DNA of 64,000 bases from Euwallacea fornicatus (taxonomy: Eukaryota; Arthropoda; Insecta; Coleoptera; Curculionidae), in NCBI RefSeq assembly GCF_040115645.1, contig NW_027096011.1:434001-498000 (forward strand). The letters are read 5' to 3'. Within the stretch, counting starts at the first letter, position 1. Each line of letters begins with the position of its first letter. The notes beneath the pieces were generated by a model. That model searched no databases. It was not told the DNA's origin and saw only the letters and a program-made list of their open reading frames with translations. A program made the translations under genes and the position numbers. Of the stretch, positions 23,216 through 36,567 are shown one piece after another.

Positions 23216-26200
23216 TCGCTCCTCATTTGCCGAAGTTATCGAGCGTCAAAGTTTGAAAAGTCACAAAATTTGTGTGTTTGTACAAATAAAGTACTATTTT
23301 TCTTGAAAATTCAACAAGATGCAATCATGATGTGTTGTGACATCTTCAAAATCTCGTCGAGCTGATTAATGAGACACTTTGTTTAAGAAATTTGGTCCTG
23401 ATTTGCCCAATTTGTCGAGCTTCAAATTTTGAAAAGTCACAAAAGTTGTGTCTTTGCGCACATAAAGTACTATTTTTCTTGGAAATTCAACAAGATGCAA
23501 TCATGATGTGTTGTGACATCTTAAAGATCTCGTCGAGCTGATTAATTTGACACTTTGTTTAACAAATTTAGTTCTGATTTGCCGAAGTTATCGAGCTTCA
23601 AAATTTGAAAAGTCCCAAAAATGTGTGTGTGAGCACATAAAGTACTATTTTTCTTGAAAATTCAACAAGATGCAATCATGATGTGTTGTGACATCTTCGA
23701 AATCTCGTCGAGATGATTAATTTGACACTTTGTTTAACAAATTTGCTCCTCATTTGCCGAAGTTATCGAGCGTCAAATTTGGAAAAGTCACAAAAGTTGT
23801 GTGTTTGAGCACATAAAGTACTATTTTTCTTGTAAATTCAACAAGATGCAATCATGATGTGTTGTGACATCTTCAAAATCTCGTCGAGCTGATTAATGAG
23901 ACACTTTGTTTAAGAAATTTGGTCCTGATTTGCCCAAGTTATCGAGCTTCAAATTTTGAAAAGTCACAAAAGTTGTGTGTTTGAGCACATAAAGTACTAT
24001 TTTTCTTGGAAATTCAACAACATTCAATCGTGATGTGATGTGACATCTTCAAAATCTCGTCGAGCTGATTAATGTGACACTTTGTTTAAAAAATTTGGTC
24101 CTCATTTGCCGAAGTTATCGAGCTTCAAAGTTTGAAAAGTCACAAAAGTTGTGTGTTTGAGCACATAAAGTACTATTTTTCTTGTAAATTCAACAAGATG
24201 CAATCATGATGTGTTGTGACATCTTCAAAATCTCGTCGAGCTGATTAATGTGACACTTTGTTTAAAAAATTTGTTCCTGATTTGCCCAGGTTGTCGAGCT
24301 TCAAATTTTGAAAACTCACAAAAGTTGTGTCTTTGCGCACATAAATTACTATTTTTCTTGGAAATTCAACAAGATGCAATCATGATGTGTTGTGACATCT
24401 TCAAAATCTCGTCGAGCTGATTAATGTGACACTTTGTTTAACAAATTTGGTCCTCATTTGCCGAAGTTATCGGGCGTCAAGGTTTGAAAAGTCCCAAAAA
24501 TGTGTGTGTGAGCACATAAAGTTCTCTTTTTCTTGGAAATTCAACAAGATGCAATCATGATGTGTTGTGACATCTTAAAGATCTCGTCGAGCTGATTAAT
24601 TTGACACTTTGTTTAACAAATTTAGTTCTGATTTGCCGAAGTTATCGAGCTTCAAAATTTGAAAAGCCCCAAAAATGTGTGTGTGAGCACATAAAGTACT
24701 ATTTTTCTTGAAAATTCAACAAGATGCAATCATGATGTGTTGTGACATCTTCGAAATCTCGTCGAGATGATTAATTTGACACTTTGTTTAACAAATTTGC
24801 TCCTCATTTGCCGAAGTTATCGAGCGTCAAATTTGGAAAAGTCACAAAAGTTGTGTGTTTGTACACATAAAGTACTATTTTTCTTGGAAATTCAACAAGA
24901 TGCAATCATGATGTGTTGTGACATCTTCAAAATCTCGTCGAGCTGATTAATGTGACACTTTGTTTAAAAAATTTGGTCCTGATTTGCCCAAGTTATCGAG
25001 CTTCAAATTTTGAAAAGTCACAAAAGTTGTTTGTTTGAGCACATAAAGTACTATTTTTCTTGGAAATTCAACAAGATGCAATCATGATGTGTTGTGACAT
25101 CTTAAAGATCTCGTCGAGCTGATTAATTTGACACTTTGTTTAACAAATTTAGTTCTGATTTGCCGAAGTTATCGAGCTTCAAAATTTGAAAAGTCCCAAA
25201 AATGTGTGTGTGAGCACATAAAGTACTATTTTTCTTGAAAATTCAACAAGATGCAATCATGATGTGTTGTGACATCTTCAAAATCTCGTCGAGCTGATTA
25301 ATGTGACACTTTGTTTAAAAAATTTGGTCCTGATTTGCCCAAGTTATCGAGCTTCAAATTTTGAAAAGTCACAAAAGTTGTGTGTTTGAGCACATAAAGT
25401 ACTATTTTTCTTGGAAATTCAACAAGATGCAATCATGATGTGTTGTGACATCTTAAAGATCTCGTCGAGCTGATTAATTTGACACTTTGTTTAACAAATT
25501 TAGTTCTGATTTGCCGAAGTTATCGAGCTTCAAAATTTGAAAAGTCCCAAAAATGTGTGTGTGAGCACATAAAGTACTATTTTTCTTGAAAATTCAACAA
25601 GATGCAATCATGATGTGTTGTGACATCTTCGAAATCTCGTCGAGATGATTAGTTTGACACTTTGTTTAACAAATTCGCTCCTCATTTGCCGAAGTTATCG
25701 AGCGTCAAATTTGGAAAAGTCACAAAAGTTGTGTGTTTGAGCACATAAAGTACTATTTTTCTTGGAAATTCAACAAGATGCAATCATGATGTGTTGTGAC
25801 ATCTTAAAGATCTCGTCGAGCTGATTAATTTGACACTTTGTTTAACAAATTTAGTTCTGATTTGCCGAAGTTATCGAGCGTCAAATTTGGAAAAGTCACA
25901 AAAGTTGTGTGTTTGTACACATAAAGTACTATTTTTCTTGGAAATTCAACAAGATGCAATCATGATGTGTTGTGACATCTTCAAAATCTCCTCGAGCTGA
26001 TTAATATGACACTTTGTTTAAGAAATTTGGTCCTGATTTGCCCAAGTTGTCGAGCTTCAAATTTTGAAAAGTCACAAAAGTTGTGTCTTTGCGCACATAA
26101 AGTACTATTTTTCTTGGAAATTCAACAAGATGCAATCATGATGTGTTGTGACATCTTAAAGATCTCGTCGAGCTGATTAATGTGACACTTTGTTTAAGAA

Positions 26201-27784
26201 ATTTGGTCCTGATTTGCCCAATTTGTCGAGCTTCAAATTTTGAAAAGTCACAAAAGTTGTGTCTTTGCGCACATAAAGTACTATTTTTCTTGGAAATTCA
26301 ACAAGATGCAATCATGATGTGTTGTGACATCTTCAAAATCTCGTCGAGCTGATCAATGTGACACTTTGTTTAAAAAATTTGGTCCTGATTTGCCGAAGTT
26401 ATCGAGCTTCAAAGTTTGAAAAGTCCAAAAAATGTGTGTGTGAGCACATAAAGTACTATTTTTCTTGAAAATTCAACAAGATGCAATCATGATGTGTTGT
26501 GACATCTTAAAGATCTCGTCGAGCTGATTAATTTGACACTTTGTTTAACAAATTTGCTCCTCATTTGCCGAAGTTATCGAGCTTCAAAATTTGAAAAGTC
26601 ACAAAAGTTGTGTGTTTGAGCACATAAAGTACTATTTTTCTTGTAAATTCAACAAGATGCAATCATGATGTGTTGTGACATCTTCAAAATCTCGTCGAGC
26701 TGATTAATGAGACACTTTGTTTAAGAAATTTGGTCCTGATTTGCCCAAGTTATCGAGCTTCAAATTTTGAAAAGTCACAAAAGTTGTGTCTTTGCGCACA
26801 TAAAGTACTATTTTTCTTGGAAATTCAACAAGATGCAATCATGATGTGTTGTGACATCTTCAAAATCTCGTCGAGCTGATTAATGTGACACTTTGTTTAA
26901 AAAATTTGGTCCTCATTTGCCGAAGTTATCGAGCTTCAAAATTTGAAAAGTTCCAAAAATGTGTGTGTGAGCACATAAAGTACTATTTTTCTTGAAAATT
27001 CAACAAGATGCAATCATGATGTGTTGTGACATCTTCGAAATCTCGTCGAGATGATTAATTTGACACTTTGTTTAACAAATTTGCTCCTCATTTGCCGAAG
27101 TTATCGAGCGTCAAATTTGGAAAAGTCACAAAAGTTGTGTGTTTGAGCATATAAAGTATTATTTTTCTTGTAAATTCAACAAGATGCAATCATGATGTGT
27201 TGTGACATCTTCAAAATCTCGTCGAGCTGATCAATGTGACACTTTGTTTAAAAAATTTGGTCCTGATTTGCCCAAGTTATCGAGCTTCAAATTTTGAAAA
27301 GTCACAAAAGTTGTGTGTTTGAGCACATAAAGTATTATTTTTCTTGTAAATTCAACAAGATGCAATCATGATGTGTTGTGACATCTTCAAAATCTCGTCG
27401 AGCTGATCAATGTGACACTTTGTTTAAAAAATTTGGTCCTGATTTGCCGAAGTTATCGAGCTTCAAAATTTGAAAAGTCACAAAAGTTGTGTGTTTGAGC
27501 ACATAAAGTACTATTTTTCTTGAAAATTCAACAAGATGCAATCATGATGTGTTGTGACATCTTCGAAATCTCGTCGAGATGATTAATTTGACACTTTGTT
27601 TAACAAATTTGCTCCTCATTTGCCGAAGTTATCGAGCTTCAAAATTTGAAAAGTCACAAAAGTTGTGTGTTTGAGCACATAAAGTACTATTTTTCTTGAA
27701 AATTCAACAAGATGCAATCATGATGTGTTGTGACATCTTCGAAATCTCGTCGAGATGATTAATTTGACACTTTGTTTAACAATT
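23216..27784 (+). repeat. HOR B unit 2: 26 monomers, 4569 bp
   Basis: Second tandem copy of the 26-monomer unit. Its first monomer starts with the TTTCGCTCC form, then turns into the GTACAAATA monomer that begins unit 1. The match to a possible third copy fails by about 27818, so only two copies are present. Confidence 0.92.
23919..24094 (+). repeat. Mutated-core monomer, second copy
   Basis: Unit 2 counterpart of the monomer at 19350-19525, with the same four changes. Useful as a unique anchor for read placement. Confidence 0.9.
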
Positions 27785-30700
27785 TCGCTCCTCATTTGCC
27801 GAAGTTATCGAGCGTCAAATTTGGAAAAGTCACAAAAGTTGTGTGTTTGAGCACATAAAGTACTATTTTTCTTGTAAATTCAACAAGATGCAATCATGAT
27901 GTGTTGTGACATCTTCAAAATCTCGTCGAGCTGATTAATGTGACACTTTGTTTAAGAAATTTGGTCCTGATTTGCCCAAGTTATCGAGCTTCAAATTTTG
28001 AAAAGTCACAAAAGTTGTGTCTTTGCGCACATAAAGTACTATTTTTCTTGGAAATTCAACAAGATGCAATCATGATGTGTTGTGACATCTTCAAAATCTC
28101 GTCGAGCTGATTAATGTGACACTTTGTTTAAGAAATTTGGTCCTGATTTGCCCAAGTTGTCGAGCTTCAAATTTTGAAAAGTCACAAAAGTTGTGTCTTT
28201 GCGCACATAAAGTACTATTTTTCTTGGAAATTCAACAAGATGCAATCATGATGTGTTGTGACATCTTCAAAATCTCGTCGAGCTGATTAATGTGACACTT
28301 TGTTTAAAAAATTTGGTCCTGATTTGCCGAAGTTATCGAGCTTCAAAGTTTGAAAAGTCCCAAAAATGTGTGTGTGAGCACATAAAGTACTATTTTTCTT
28401 GAAAATTCAACAAGATGCAATCATGATGTGTTGTGACATCTTCGAAATCTCGTCGAGATGATTAATGTGACACTTTGTTTAAGAAATTTGGTCCTGATTT
28501 GCCCAAGTTGTCGAGCTTCAAATTTTGAAAAGTCACAAAAGTTGTGTCTTTGCGCACATAAAGTACTATTTTTCTTGGAAATTCAACAAGATGTAATCAT
28601 GATGTGTTGTGACATCTTCAAAATCTCGTCGAGCTGATTAATGTGACACTTTGTTTAAGAAATTTGGTCCTGATTTGCCCAAGTTGTCGAGCTTCAAATT
28701 TTGAAAAGTCACAAAAGTTGTGTCTTTGCGCACATAAAGTACTATTTTTCTTGTAAATTCAACAAGATGCAATCATGATGTGTTGTGACATCTTCAAAAT
28801 CTCGTCGAGCTGATTAATGAGACACTTTGTTTAAGAAATTTGGTCCTGATTTGCCCAAGTTATCGAGCTTCAAATTTTGAAAAGTCACAAAAGTTGTGTG
28901 TTTGAGCACATAAAGACTATTTTTCTTGGAAATTCAACAAGATGCAATCATGATGTGTTGTGACATCTTCAAAATCTCGTCGAGCTGATTAATGTGACAC
29001 TTTGTTTAAAAAATTTGGTCCTCATTTGCCGAAGTTATCGAGCTTCAAAATTTGAAAAGTCCCAAAAATGTGTGTGTGAGCACATAAAGTAGAATTTTTC
29101 TTGAAAATTCAACAAGATGCAATCATGATGTGTTGCGACATCTTCGAAATCTCGTCGAGATGATTAATTTGATACTTTGTTTAACAAATTTGCTCCTCAT
29201 TTGCCGAAGTTATCGAGCGTCAAATTTGGAAAAGTCACAAAAGTTGTGAGTTTGAGCACATAAAGTACTATTTTTCTTGTAAATTCAACAAGATGCAATC
29301 ATGATGTGTTGTGACATCTTCAAAATCTCGTCGAGCTGATTAATGTGACACTTTGTTTAAAAAAGTTGGTCCTGATTTGCCGAAGTTATCGAGCTTCAAA
29401 GTTTGAAAAGTCCCAAAAATGTGTGTGTGAGCACATAAAGTACTATTTTTCTTGAAAATTCAACAAGATGCAATCATGATGTGTTGTGACATCTTCGAAA
29501 TCTCGTCGAGATGATTAATTTGACACTTTGTTTAACAAATTTGCTCCTCATTTGCCGAAGTTATCGAGCTTCAAAGTTTGAAAAGTCACAAAAGTTGTGT
29601 CTTTGCGCACATAAAGTACTATTTTTCTTGGAAATTCAACAAGATGCAATCATGATGTGTTGTGACATCTTCAAAATCTCGTCGAGCTGATTAATGTGAC
29701 ACTTTGTTTAAGAAATTTGGTCCTGATTTGCCCAAGTTGTCGAGCTTCAAATTTTGAAAAGTCACAAAAGTTGTGTCTTTGCGCACATAAAGTACTATTT
29801 TTCTAGGAAATTCAACAAGATGCAATCATGATGTGTTGTGACATCTTCAAAATCTCGTCGAGCTGATTAATGTGACACTTTGTTTAAGAAATTTGGTCCT
29901 GATTTGCCCAAGTTATCGAGCTTCAAATTTTGAAAAGTCACAAAAGTTGTGTGTTTGAGCACATAAAGTATTATTTTTCTTGTAAATTCAACAAGATGCA
30001 ATCATGATGTGTTGTGACATCTTCAAAATCTCGTCGAGCTGATCAATGTGACACTTTGTTTAAAAAATTTGGTCCTGATTTGCCGAAGTTATCGAGCTTC
30101 AAAGTTTGAAAAGTCCCAAAAATGTGTGTGTGAGCACATAAAGTACTATTTTTCTTGGAAATTCAACAAGATGCAATCATGATGTGTTGTGACATCTTAA
30201 AGATCTCGTCGAGCTGATTAATTTGACACTTTGTTTAACAAATTTAGTTCTGATTTGCCGAAGTTATCGAGCTTCAAAATTTGAAAAGTCCCAAAAATGT
30301 GTGTGTGAGCACATAAAGTACTATTTTTCTTGAAAATTCAACAAGATGCAATCATGATGTGTTGTGACATCTTCGAAATCTCGTCGAGATGATTAGTTTG
30401 ACACTTTGTTTAACAATTTCGCTCCTCATTTGCCGAAGTTATCGAGCGTCAAATTTGGAAAAGTCACAAAAGTTGTGTGTTTGAGCACATAAAGTACTAT
30501 TTTTCTTGTAAATTCAACAAGATGCAATCATGATGTGTTGTGACATCTTCAAAATCTCGTCGAGCTGATTAATGAGACACTTTGTTTAAGAAATTTGGTC
30601 CTGATTTGCCCAAGTTATCGAGCTTCAAATTTTGAAAAGTCACAAAAGTTGTGTCTTTGCGCACATAAAGTACTATTTTTCTTGGAAATTCAACAAGATG

Positions 30701-32791
30701 CAATCATGATGTGTTGTGACATCTTCAAAATCTCGTCGAGCTGATTAATGTGACACTTTGTTTAAGAAATTTGGTCCTGATTTGCCCAAGTTGTCGAGCT
30801 TCAAATTTTGAAAAGTCACAAAAGTTGTGTCTTTGCGCACATAAAGTACTATTTTTCTTGGAAATTCAACAAGATGCAATCATGATGTGTTGTGACATCT
30901 TCAAAATCTCGTCGAGCTGATTAATGTGACACTTTGTTTAAGAAATTTGGTCCTGATTTGCCCAAGTTGTCGAGCTTCAAATTTTGAAAAGTCACAAAAG
31001 TTGTGTCTTTGCGCACATAAAGTACTATTTTTCTTGTAAATTCAACAAGATGCAATCATGATGTGTTGTGACATCTTCAAAATCTCGTCGAGCTGATTAA
31101 TGAGACACTTTGTTTAAGAAATTTGGTCCTGATTTGCCCAAGTTATCGAGCTTCAAATTTTGAAAAGTCACAAAAGTTGTGTGTTTGAGCACATAAAGAC
31201 TATTTTTCTTTTGAAATTCAACAAGATGCAATCATGATGTGTTGTGACATCTTCAAAATCTCGTCGAGCTGATTAATGTGACACTTTGTTTAAAAAATTT
31301 GGTCCTCATTTGCCGAAGTTATCGAGCTTCAAAATTTGAAAAGTCCCAAAAATGTGTGTGTGAGCACATAAAGTAGTATTTTTCTTGAAAATTCAACAAG
31401 ATGCAATCATGATGTGTTGCGACATCTTCGAAATCTCGTCGAGATGATTAATTTGATACTTTGTTTAACAAATTTGCTCCTCATTTGCCGAAGTTATCGA
31501 GCGTCTAATTTGGAAAAGTCACAAAAGTTGTGAGTTTGAGCACATAAAGTACTATTTTTCTTGTAAATTCAACAAGATGCAATCATGATGTGTTGTGACA
31601 TCTTCAAAATCTCGTCGAGCTGATTAATGTGACACTTTGTTTAAAAAATTTGGTCCTCATTTGCCGAAGTTATCGAGCTTCAAAGTTTGAAAAGTCACAA
31701 AAGTTGTGTCTTTGCGCACATAAAGTACTATTTTTCTTGTAAATTCAACAAGATGCAATCATGATGTGTTGTGACATCTTCAAAATCTCGTCGAGCTGAT
31801 CAATGTGACACTTTGTTTAAAAAATTTGGTCCTGATTTGCCCAAGTTATCGAGCTTCAAATTTTGAAAAGTCACAAAAGTTGTGTGTTTGAGCACATAAA
31901 GTATTATTTTTCTTGTAAATTCAACAAGATGCAATCATGATTTGTTGTGACATCTTCAAAATCTCGTCGAGCTGATCAATGTGACACTTTGTTTAAAAAA
32001 TTTGGTCCTGATTTGCCGAAGTTATCGAGCTTCAAAGTATGAAAAGTCCCAAAAATGTGTGTGTGAGCACATAAAGTACTATTTTTCTTGAAAATTCAAC
32101 AAGATGCAATCATGATGTGTTGTGACATCTTCGAAATCTCGTCGAGATGATTAATTTGACACTTTGTTTAACAATTTCGCTCCTCATTTGCCGAAGTTAT
32201 CGAGCGTCAAATTTGGAAAAGTCACAAAAGTTGTGTGTTTGAGCACATAAAGTACTATTTTTCTTGTAAATTCAACAAGATGCAATCATGATGTGTTGTG
32301 ACATCTTCAAAATCTCGTCGAGCTGATTAATGAGACACTTTGTTTAAGAAATTTGGTCCTGATTTGCCCAAGTTATCGAGCTTCAAATTTTGAAAAGTCA
32401 CAAAAGTTGTGTGTTTGAGCACATAAAGACTATTTTTCTAGGAAATTCAACAAGATGCAATCATGATGTGTTGTGACATCTTCAAAATCTCGTCGAGCTG
32501 ATCAATGTGACACTTTGTTTAAAAAATTTGGTCCTGATTTGCCGAAGTTATCGAGCTTCAAAGTTTGAAAAGTCCCAAAAATGTGTGTGTGAGCACATAA
32601 AGTACTATTTTTCTTGAAAATTCAACAAGATGCAATCATGATGTGTTGTGACATCTTCGAAATCTCGTCGAGATGATTAATTTGACACTTTGTTTAACAA
32701 ATTTGCTCCTCATTTGCCGAAGTTATCGAGCGTCAAATTTGGAAAAGTCACAAAAGTTGTGTGTTTGAGCACATAAAGTACTATTTTTCTT
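27530..32791 (+). repeat. Long-range segmental copy, left
   Basis: Pairs with about 49476-55086. The offset is 21946 up to at least 28915 (28594/50540, 28915/50861), then 23350 (29091/52441, 29361/52711, 29801/53151), then 22295 (31420/53715, 31936/54231, 32036/54331, 32428/54723). Offset steps are +1404 (8 monomers gained on the right) and -1055 (6 monomers absent on the right). Confidence 0.87.
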
Positions 32792-35163
32792 GGAAATTCA
32801 ACAAGATGCAATCATGATGTGTTGTGACATCTTCAAAATCTCGTCGAGCTGATCAATGTGACACTTTGTTTAAAAAATTTGGTCCTGATTTGCCCAAGTT
32901 ATCGAGCTTCAAATTTTGAAAAGTCACAAAAGTTGTGTGTTTGAGCACATAAAGTTCTCTTTTTCTTGGAAATTCAACAAGATGCAATCATGATGTGTTG
33001 TGACATCTTAAAGATCTCGTCGAGCTGATTAATTTGACACTTTGTTTAACAAATTTAGTTCTGATTTGCCGAAGTTATCGAGCTTCAAAATTTGAAAAAT
33101 CCCAAAAATGTGTGTGTGAGCACATAAAGTATTATTTTTCTTGAAAATTCAACAAGATGCAATCATGATGTGTTGTTACATCTTCGAAATCTCGTCGAGA
33201 TGATTAATTTGACACTTTGTTTAAAAAATTTGGTCCTGATTTGCCCAAGTTATCGAGCTTCAAATTTTGAAAAGTCACAAAAGTTGTGTGTTTGAGCACA
33301 TAAAGTACTATTTTTCTTGTAAATTCAACAAGATGCAATCATGATGTGTTGTGACATCTTCAAAATCTCGTCGAGCTGATTAATGAGACACTTTGTTTAA
33401 GAAATTTGGTCCTGATTTGCCCAAGTTATCGAGCTTCAAATTTTGAAAAGTCACAAAAGTTGTGTCTTTGCGCACATAAAGTACTATTTTTCTTGGAAAT
33501 TCAACAAGATGCAATCATGATGTGTTGTGACATCTTCAAAATCTCGTCGAGCTGATTAATGTGACACTTTGTTTAAGAAATTTGGTCCTGATTTGCCCAA
33601 GTTGTCGAGCTTCAAATTTTGAAAAGTCACAAAAGTTGTGTCTTTGCGCACATAAAGTACTATTTTTCTTGGAAATTCAACAAGATGCAATCATGATGTG
33701 TTGTGACATCTTCAAAATCTCGTCGAGCTGATTAATGTGACACTTTGTTTAAGAAATTTGGTCCTGATTTGCCCAAGTTGTCGAGCTTCAAATTTTGAAA
33801 AGTCACAAAAGTTGTGTCTTTGCGCACATAAAGTACTATTTTTCTTGTAAATTCAACAAGATGCAATCATGATGTGTTGTGACATCTTCAAAATCTCGTC
33901 GAGCTGATTAATGAGACACTTTGTTTAAGAAATTTGGTCCTGATTTGCCCAAGTTATCGAGCTTCAAATTTTGAAAAGTCACAAAAGTTGTGTGTTTGAG
34001 CACATAAAGACTATTTTTCTTTTGAAATTCAACAAGATGCAATCATGATGTGTTGTGACATCTTCAAAATCTCGTCGAGCTGATTAATGTGACACTTTGT
34101 TTAAAAAATTTGGTCCTCATTTGCCGAAGTTATCGAGCTTCAAAATTTGAAAAGTCCCAAAAATGTGTGTGTGAGCACATAAAGTAGTATTTTTCTTGAA
34201 AATTCAACAAGATGCAATCATGATGTGTTGCGACATCTTCGAAATCTCGTCGAGATGATTAATTTGATACTTTGTTTAACAAATTTGCTCCTCATTTGCC
34301 GAAGTTATCGAGCGTCTAATTTGGAAAAGTCACAAAAGTTGTGAGTTTGAGCACATAAAGTACTATTTTTCTTGTAAATTCAATAAGATGCAATCATGAT
34401 GTGTTGTGACATCTTCAAAATCTCGTCGAGCTGATTAATGTGACACTTTGTTTAAAAAATTTGGTCCTCATTTGCCGAAGTTATCGAGCTTCAAAGTTTG
34501 AAAAGTCACAAAAGTTGTGTCTTTGCGCACATAAAGTACTATTTTTCTTGTAAATTCAACAAGATGCAATCATGATGTGTTGTGACATCTTCAAAATCTC
34601 GTCGAGCTGATCAATGTGACACTTTGTTTAAAAAATTTGGTCCTGATTTGCCCAAGTTATCGAGCTTCAAATTTTGAAAAGTCACAAAAGTTGTGTGTTT
34701 GAGCACATAAAGTATTATTTTTCTTGTAAATTCAACAAGATGCAATCATGATTTGTTGTGACATCTTCAAAATCTCGTCGAGCTGATCAATGTGACACTT
34801 TGTTTAAAAAATTTGGTCCTGATTTGCCGAAGTTATCGAGCTTCAAAGTATGAAAAGTCCCAAAAATGTGTGTGTGAGCACATAAAGTACTATTTTTCTT
34901 GAAAATTCAACAAGATGCAATCATGATGTGTTGTGACATCTTCGAAATCTCGTCGAGATGATTAATTTGACACTTTGTTTAACAATTTCGCTCCTCATTT
35001 GCCGAAGTTATCGAGCGTCAAATTTGGAAAAGTCACAAAAGTTGTGTGTTTGAGCACATAAAGTACTATTTTTCTTGTAAATTCAACAAGATGCAATCAT
35101 GATGTGTTGTGACATCTTCAAAATCTCGTCGAGCTGATTAATGAGACACTTTGTTTAAGAAAT
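27785..35163 (+). repeat. Mosaic left flank of block C
   Basis: About 42 monomers with frequent TCTTTGCGCAC types, CCCAAAAATG short types and the second short class AAAGACTAT (28915, 31198, 32428, 34009). Several marks are shared with the right flank at a constant offset. The interval 28915 to 31198 (2283 = 13 x 176 - 5) joins two similar runs, so this area was itself built by duplication. Confidence 0.85.
30455..33265 (+). repeat. 16-monomer duplication, copy 1 (2811 bp)
   Basis: Matches the next 2811 bases. Shared marks at this exact offset are TTCTTTTGAAATTC (31213/34024), GCGTCTAATTTGG (31501/34312), ATTAATGAG (30571/33382) and AAAGACTAT (32428/35239). Boundaries are estimated from where marks stop matching. 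Confidence 0.88.
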
Positions 35164-36118
35164 TTGGTCCTGATTTGCCCAAGTTATCGAGCTTCAAATT
35201 TTGAAAAGTCACAAAAGTTGTGTGTTTGAGCACATAAAGACTATTTTTCTAGGAAATTCAACAAGATGCAATCATGATGTGTTGTGACATCTTCAAAATC
35301 TCGTCGAGCTGATCAATGTGACACTTTGTTTAAAAAATTTGGTCCTGATTTGCCGAAGTTATCGAGCTTCAAAGTTTGAAAAGTCCCAAAAATGTGTGTG
35401 TGAGCACATAAAGTACTATTTTTCTTGAAAATTCAACAAGATGCAATCATGATGTGTTGTGACATCTTCGAAATCTCGTCGAGATGATTAATTTGACACT
35501 TTGTTTAACAAATTTGCTCCTCATTTGCCGAAGTTATCGAGCGTCAAATTTGGAAAAGTCACAAAAGTTGTGTGTTTGAGCACATAAAGTACTATTTTTC
35601 TTGGAAATTCAACAAGATGCAATAATGATGTGTTGTGACATCTTCAAAATCTCGTCGAGCTGATCAATGTGACACTTTGTTTAAAAAATTTGGTCCTGAT
35701 TTGCCCAAGTTATCGAGCTTCAAATTTTGAAAAGTCACAAAAGTTGTGTGTTTGAGCACATAAAGTTCTCTTTTTCTTGGAAATTCAACAAGATGCAATC
35801 ATGATGTGTTGTGACATCTTAAAGATCTCGTCGAGCTGATTAATTTGACACTTTGTTTAACAAATTTAGTTCTGATTTGCCGAAGTTATCGAGCTTCAAA
35901 ATTTGAAAAATCCCAAAAATGTGTGTGTGAGCACATAAAGTATTATTTTTCTTGAAAATTCAACAAGATGCAATCATGATGTGTTGTTACATCTTCGAAA
36001 TCTCGTCGAGATGATTAATTTGACACTTTGTTTAAAAAATTTGGTCCTGATTTGCCCAAGTTATCGAGCTTCAAATTTTGAAAAGTCACAAAAGTTGTGT
36101 GTTTGAGCACATAAAGTA
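33266..36118 (+). repeat. 16-monomer duplication, copy 2
   Basis: Second copy at offset 2811. Differences noticed are C to T at 34384 and C to A at 35624, both in the usually invariant segment. The match continues to about 36118, where TATTAT replaces TACTAT, so it overlaps the start of block C. Confidence 0.87.
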
Positions 36119-36567
36119 TTATTTTTCTTGTAAATTCAACAAGATGCAATCATGATTTGTTGTGACATCTTCAAAATCTCGTCGAGCTGATCAATGTGAC
36201 ACTTTGTTTAAAAAATTTGGTCCTGATTTGCCGAAGTTATCGAGCTTCAAAATTTGAAAAGCCCCAAAAATGTGTGTGTGAGCACATAAAGTACTATTTT
36301 TCTTGAAAATTCAACAAGATGCAATCATGATGTGTTGTGACATCTTCGAAATCTCGTCGAGATGATTAATTTGACACTTTGTTTAACAATTTCGCTCCTC
36401 ATTTGCCGAAGTTATCGAGCGTCAAATTTGGAAAAGTCACAAAAGTTGTGTGTTTGAGCACATAAAGTACTATTTTTCTTGTAAATTCAACAAGATGCAA
36501 TCATGATGTGTTGTGACATCTTCAAAATCTCGTCGAGCTGATTAATGAGACACTTTGTTTAAGAAAT
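35164..36567 (+). repeat. HOR C unit 0, 8-mer, 1404 bp
   Basis: C1-C5, one C6/C8-type monomer with GATTTGTTG, a C9 relative with GCCCCAAAAATG, then C10. Its first part belongs to the 2811-bp duplication, so this unit links flank and block. Confidence 0.87.

Noticed and set aside
28915..31198. A 13-mer (2283-bp) interval read as a further copy of HOR A
   Set aside because: The period is close to 2287 but monomer types differ (AAAGACTAT, CCCAAAAATG and TCTTTGCGCAC types in another order). The similarity of length is coincidental.
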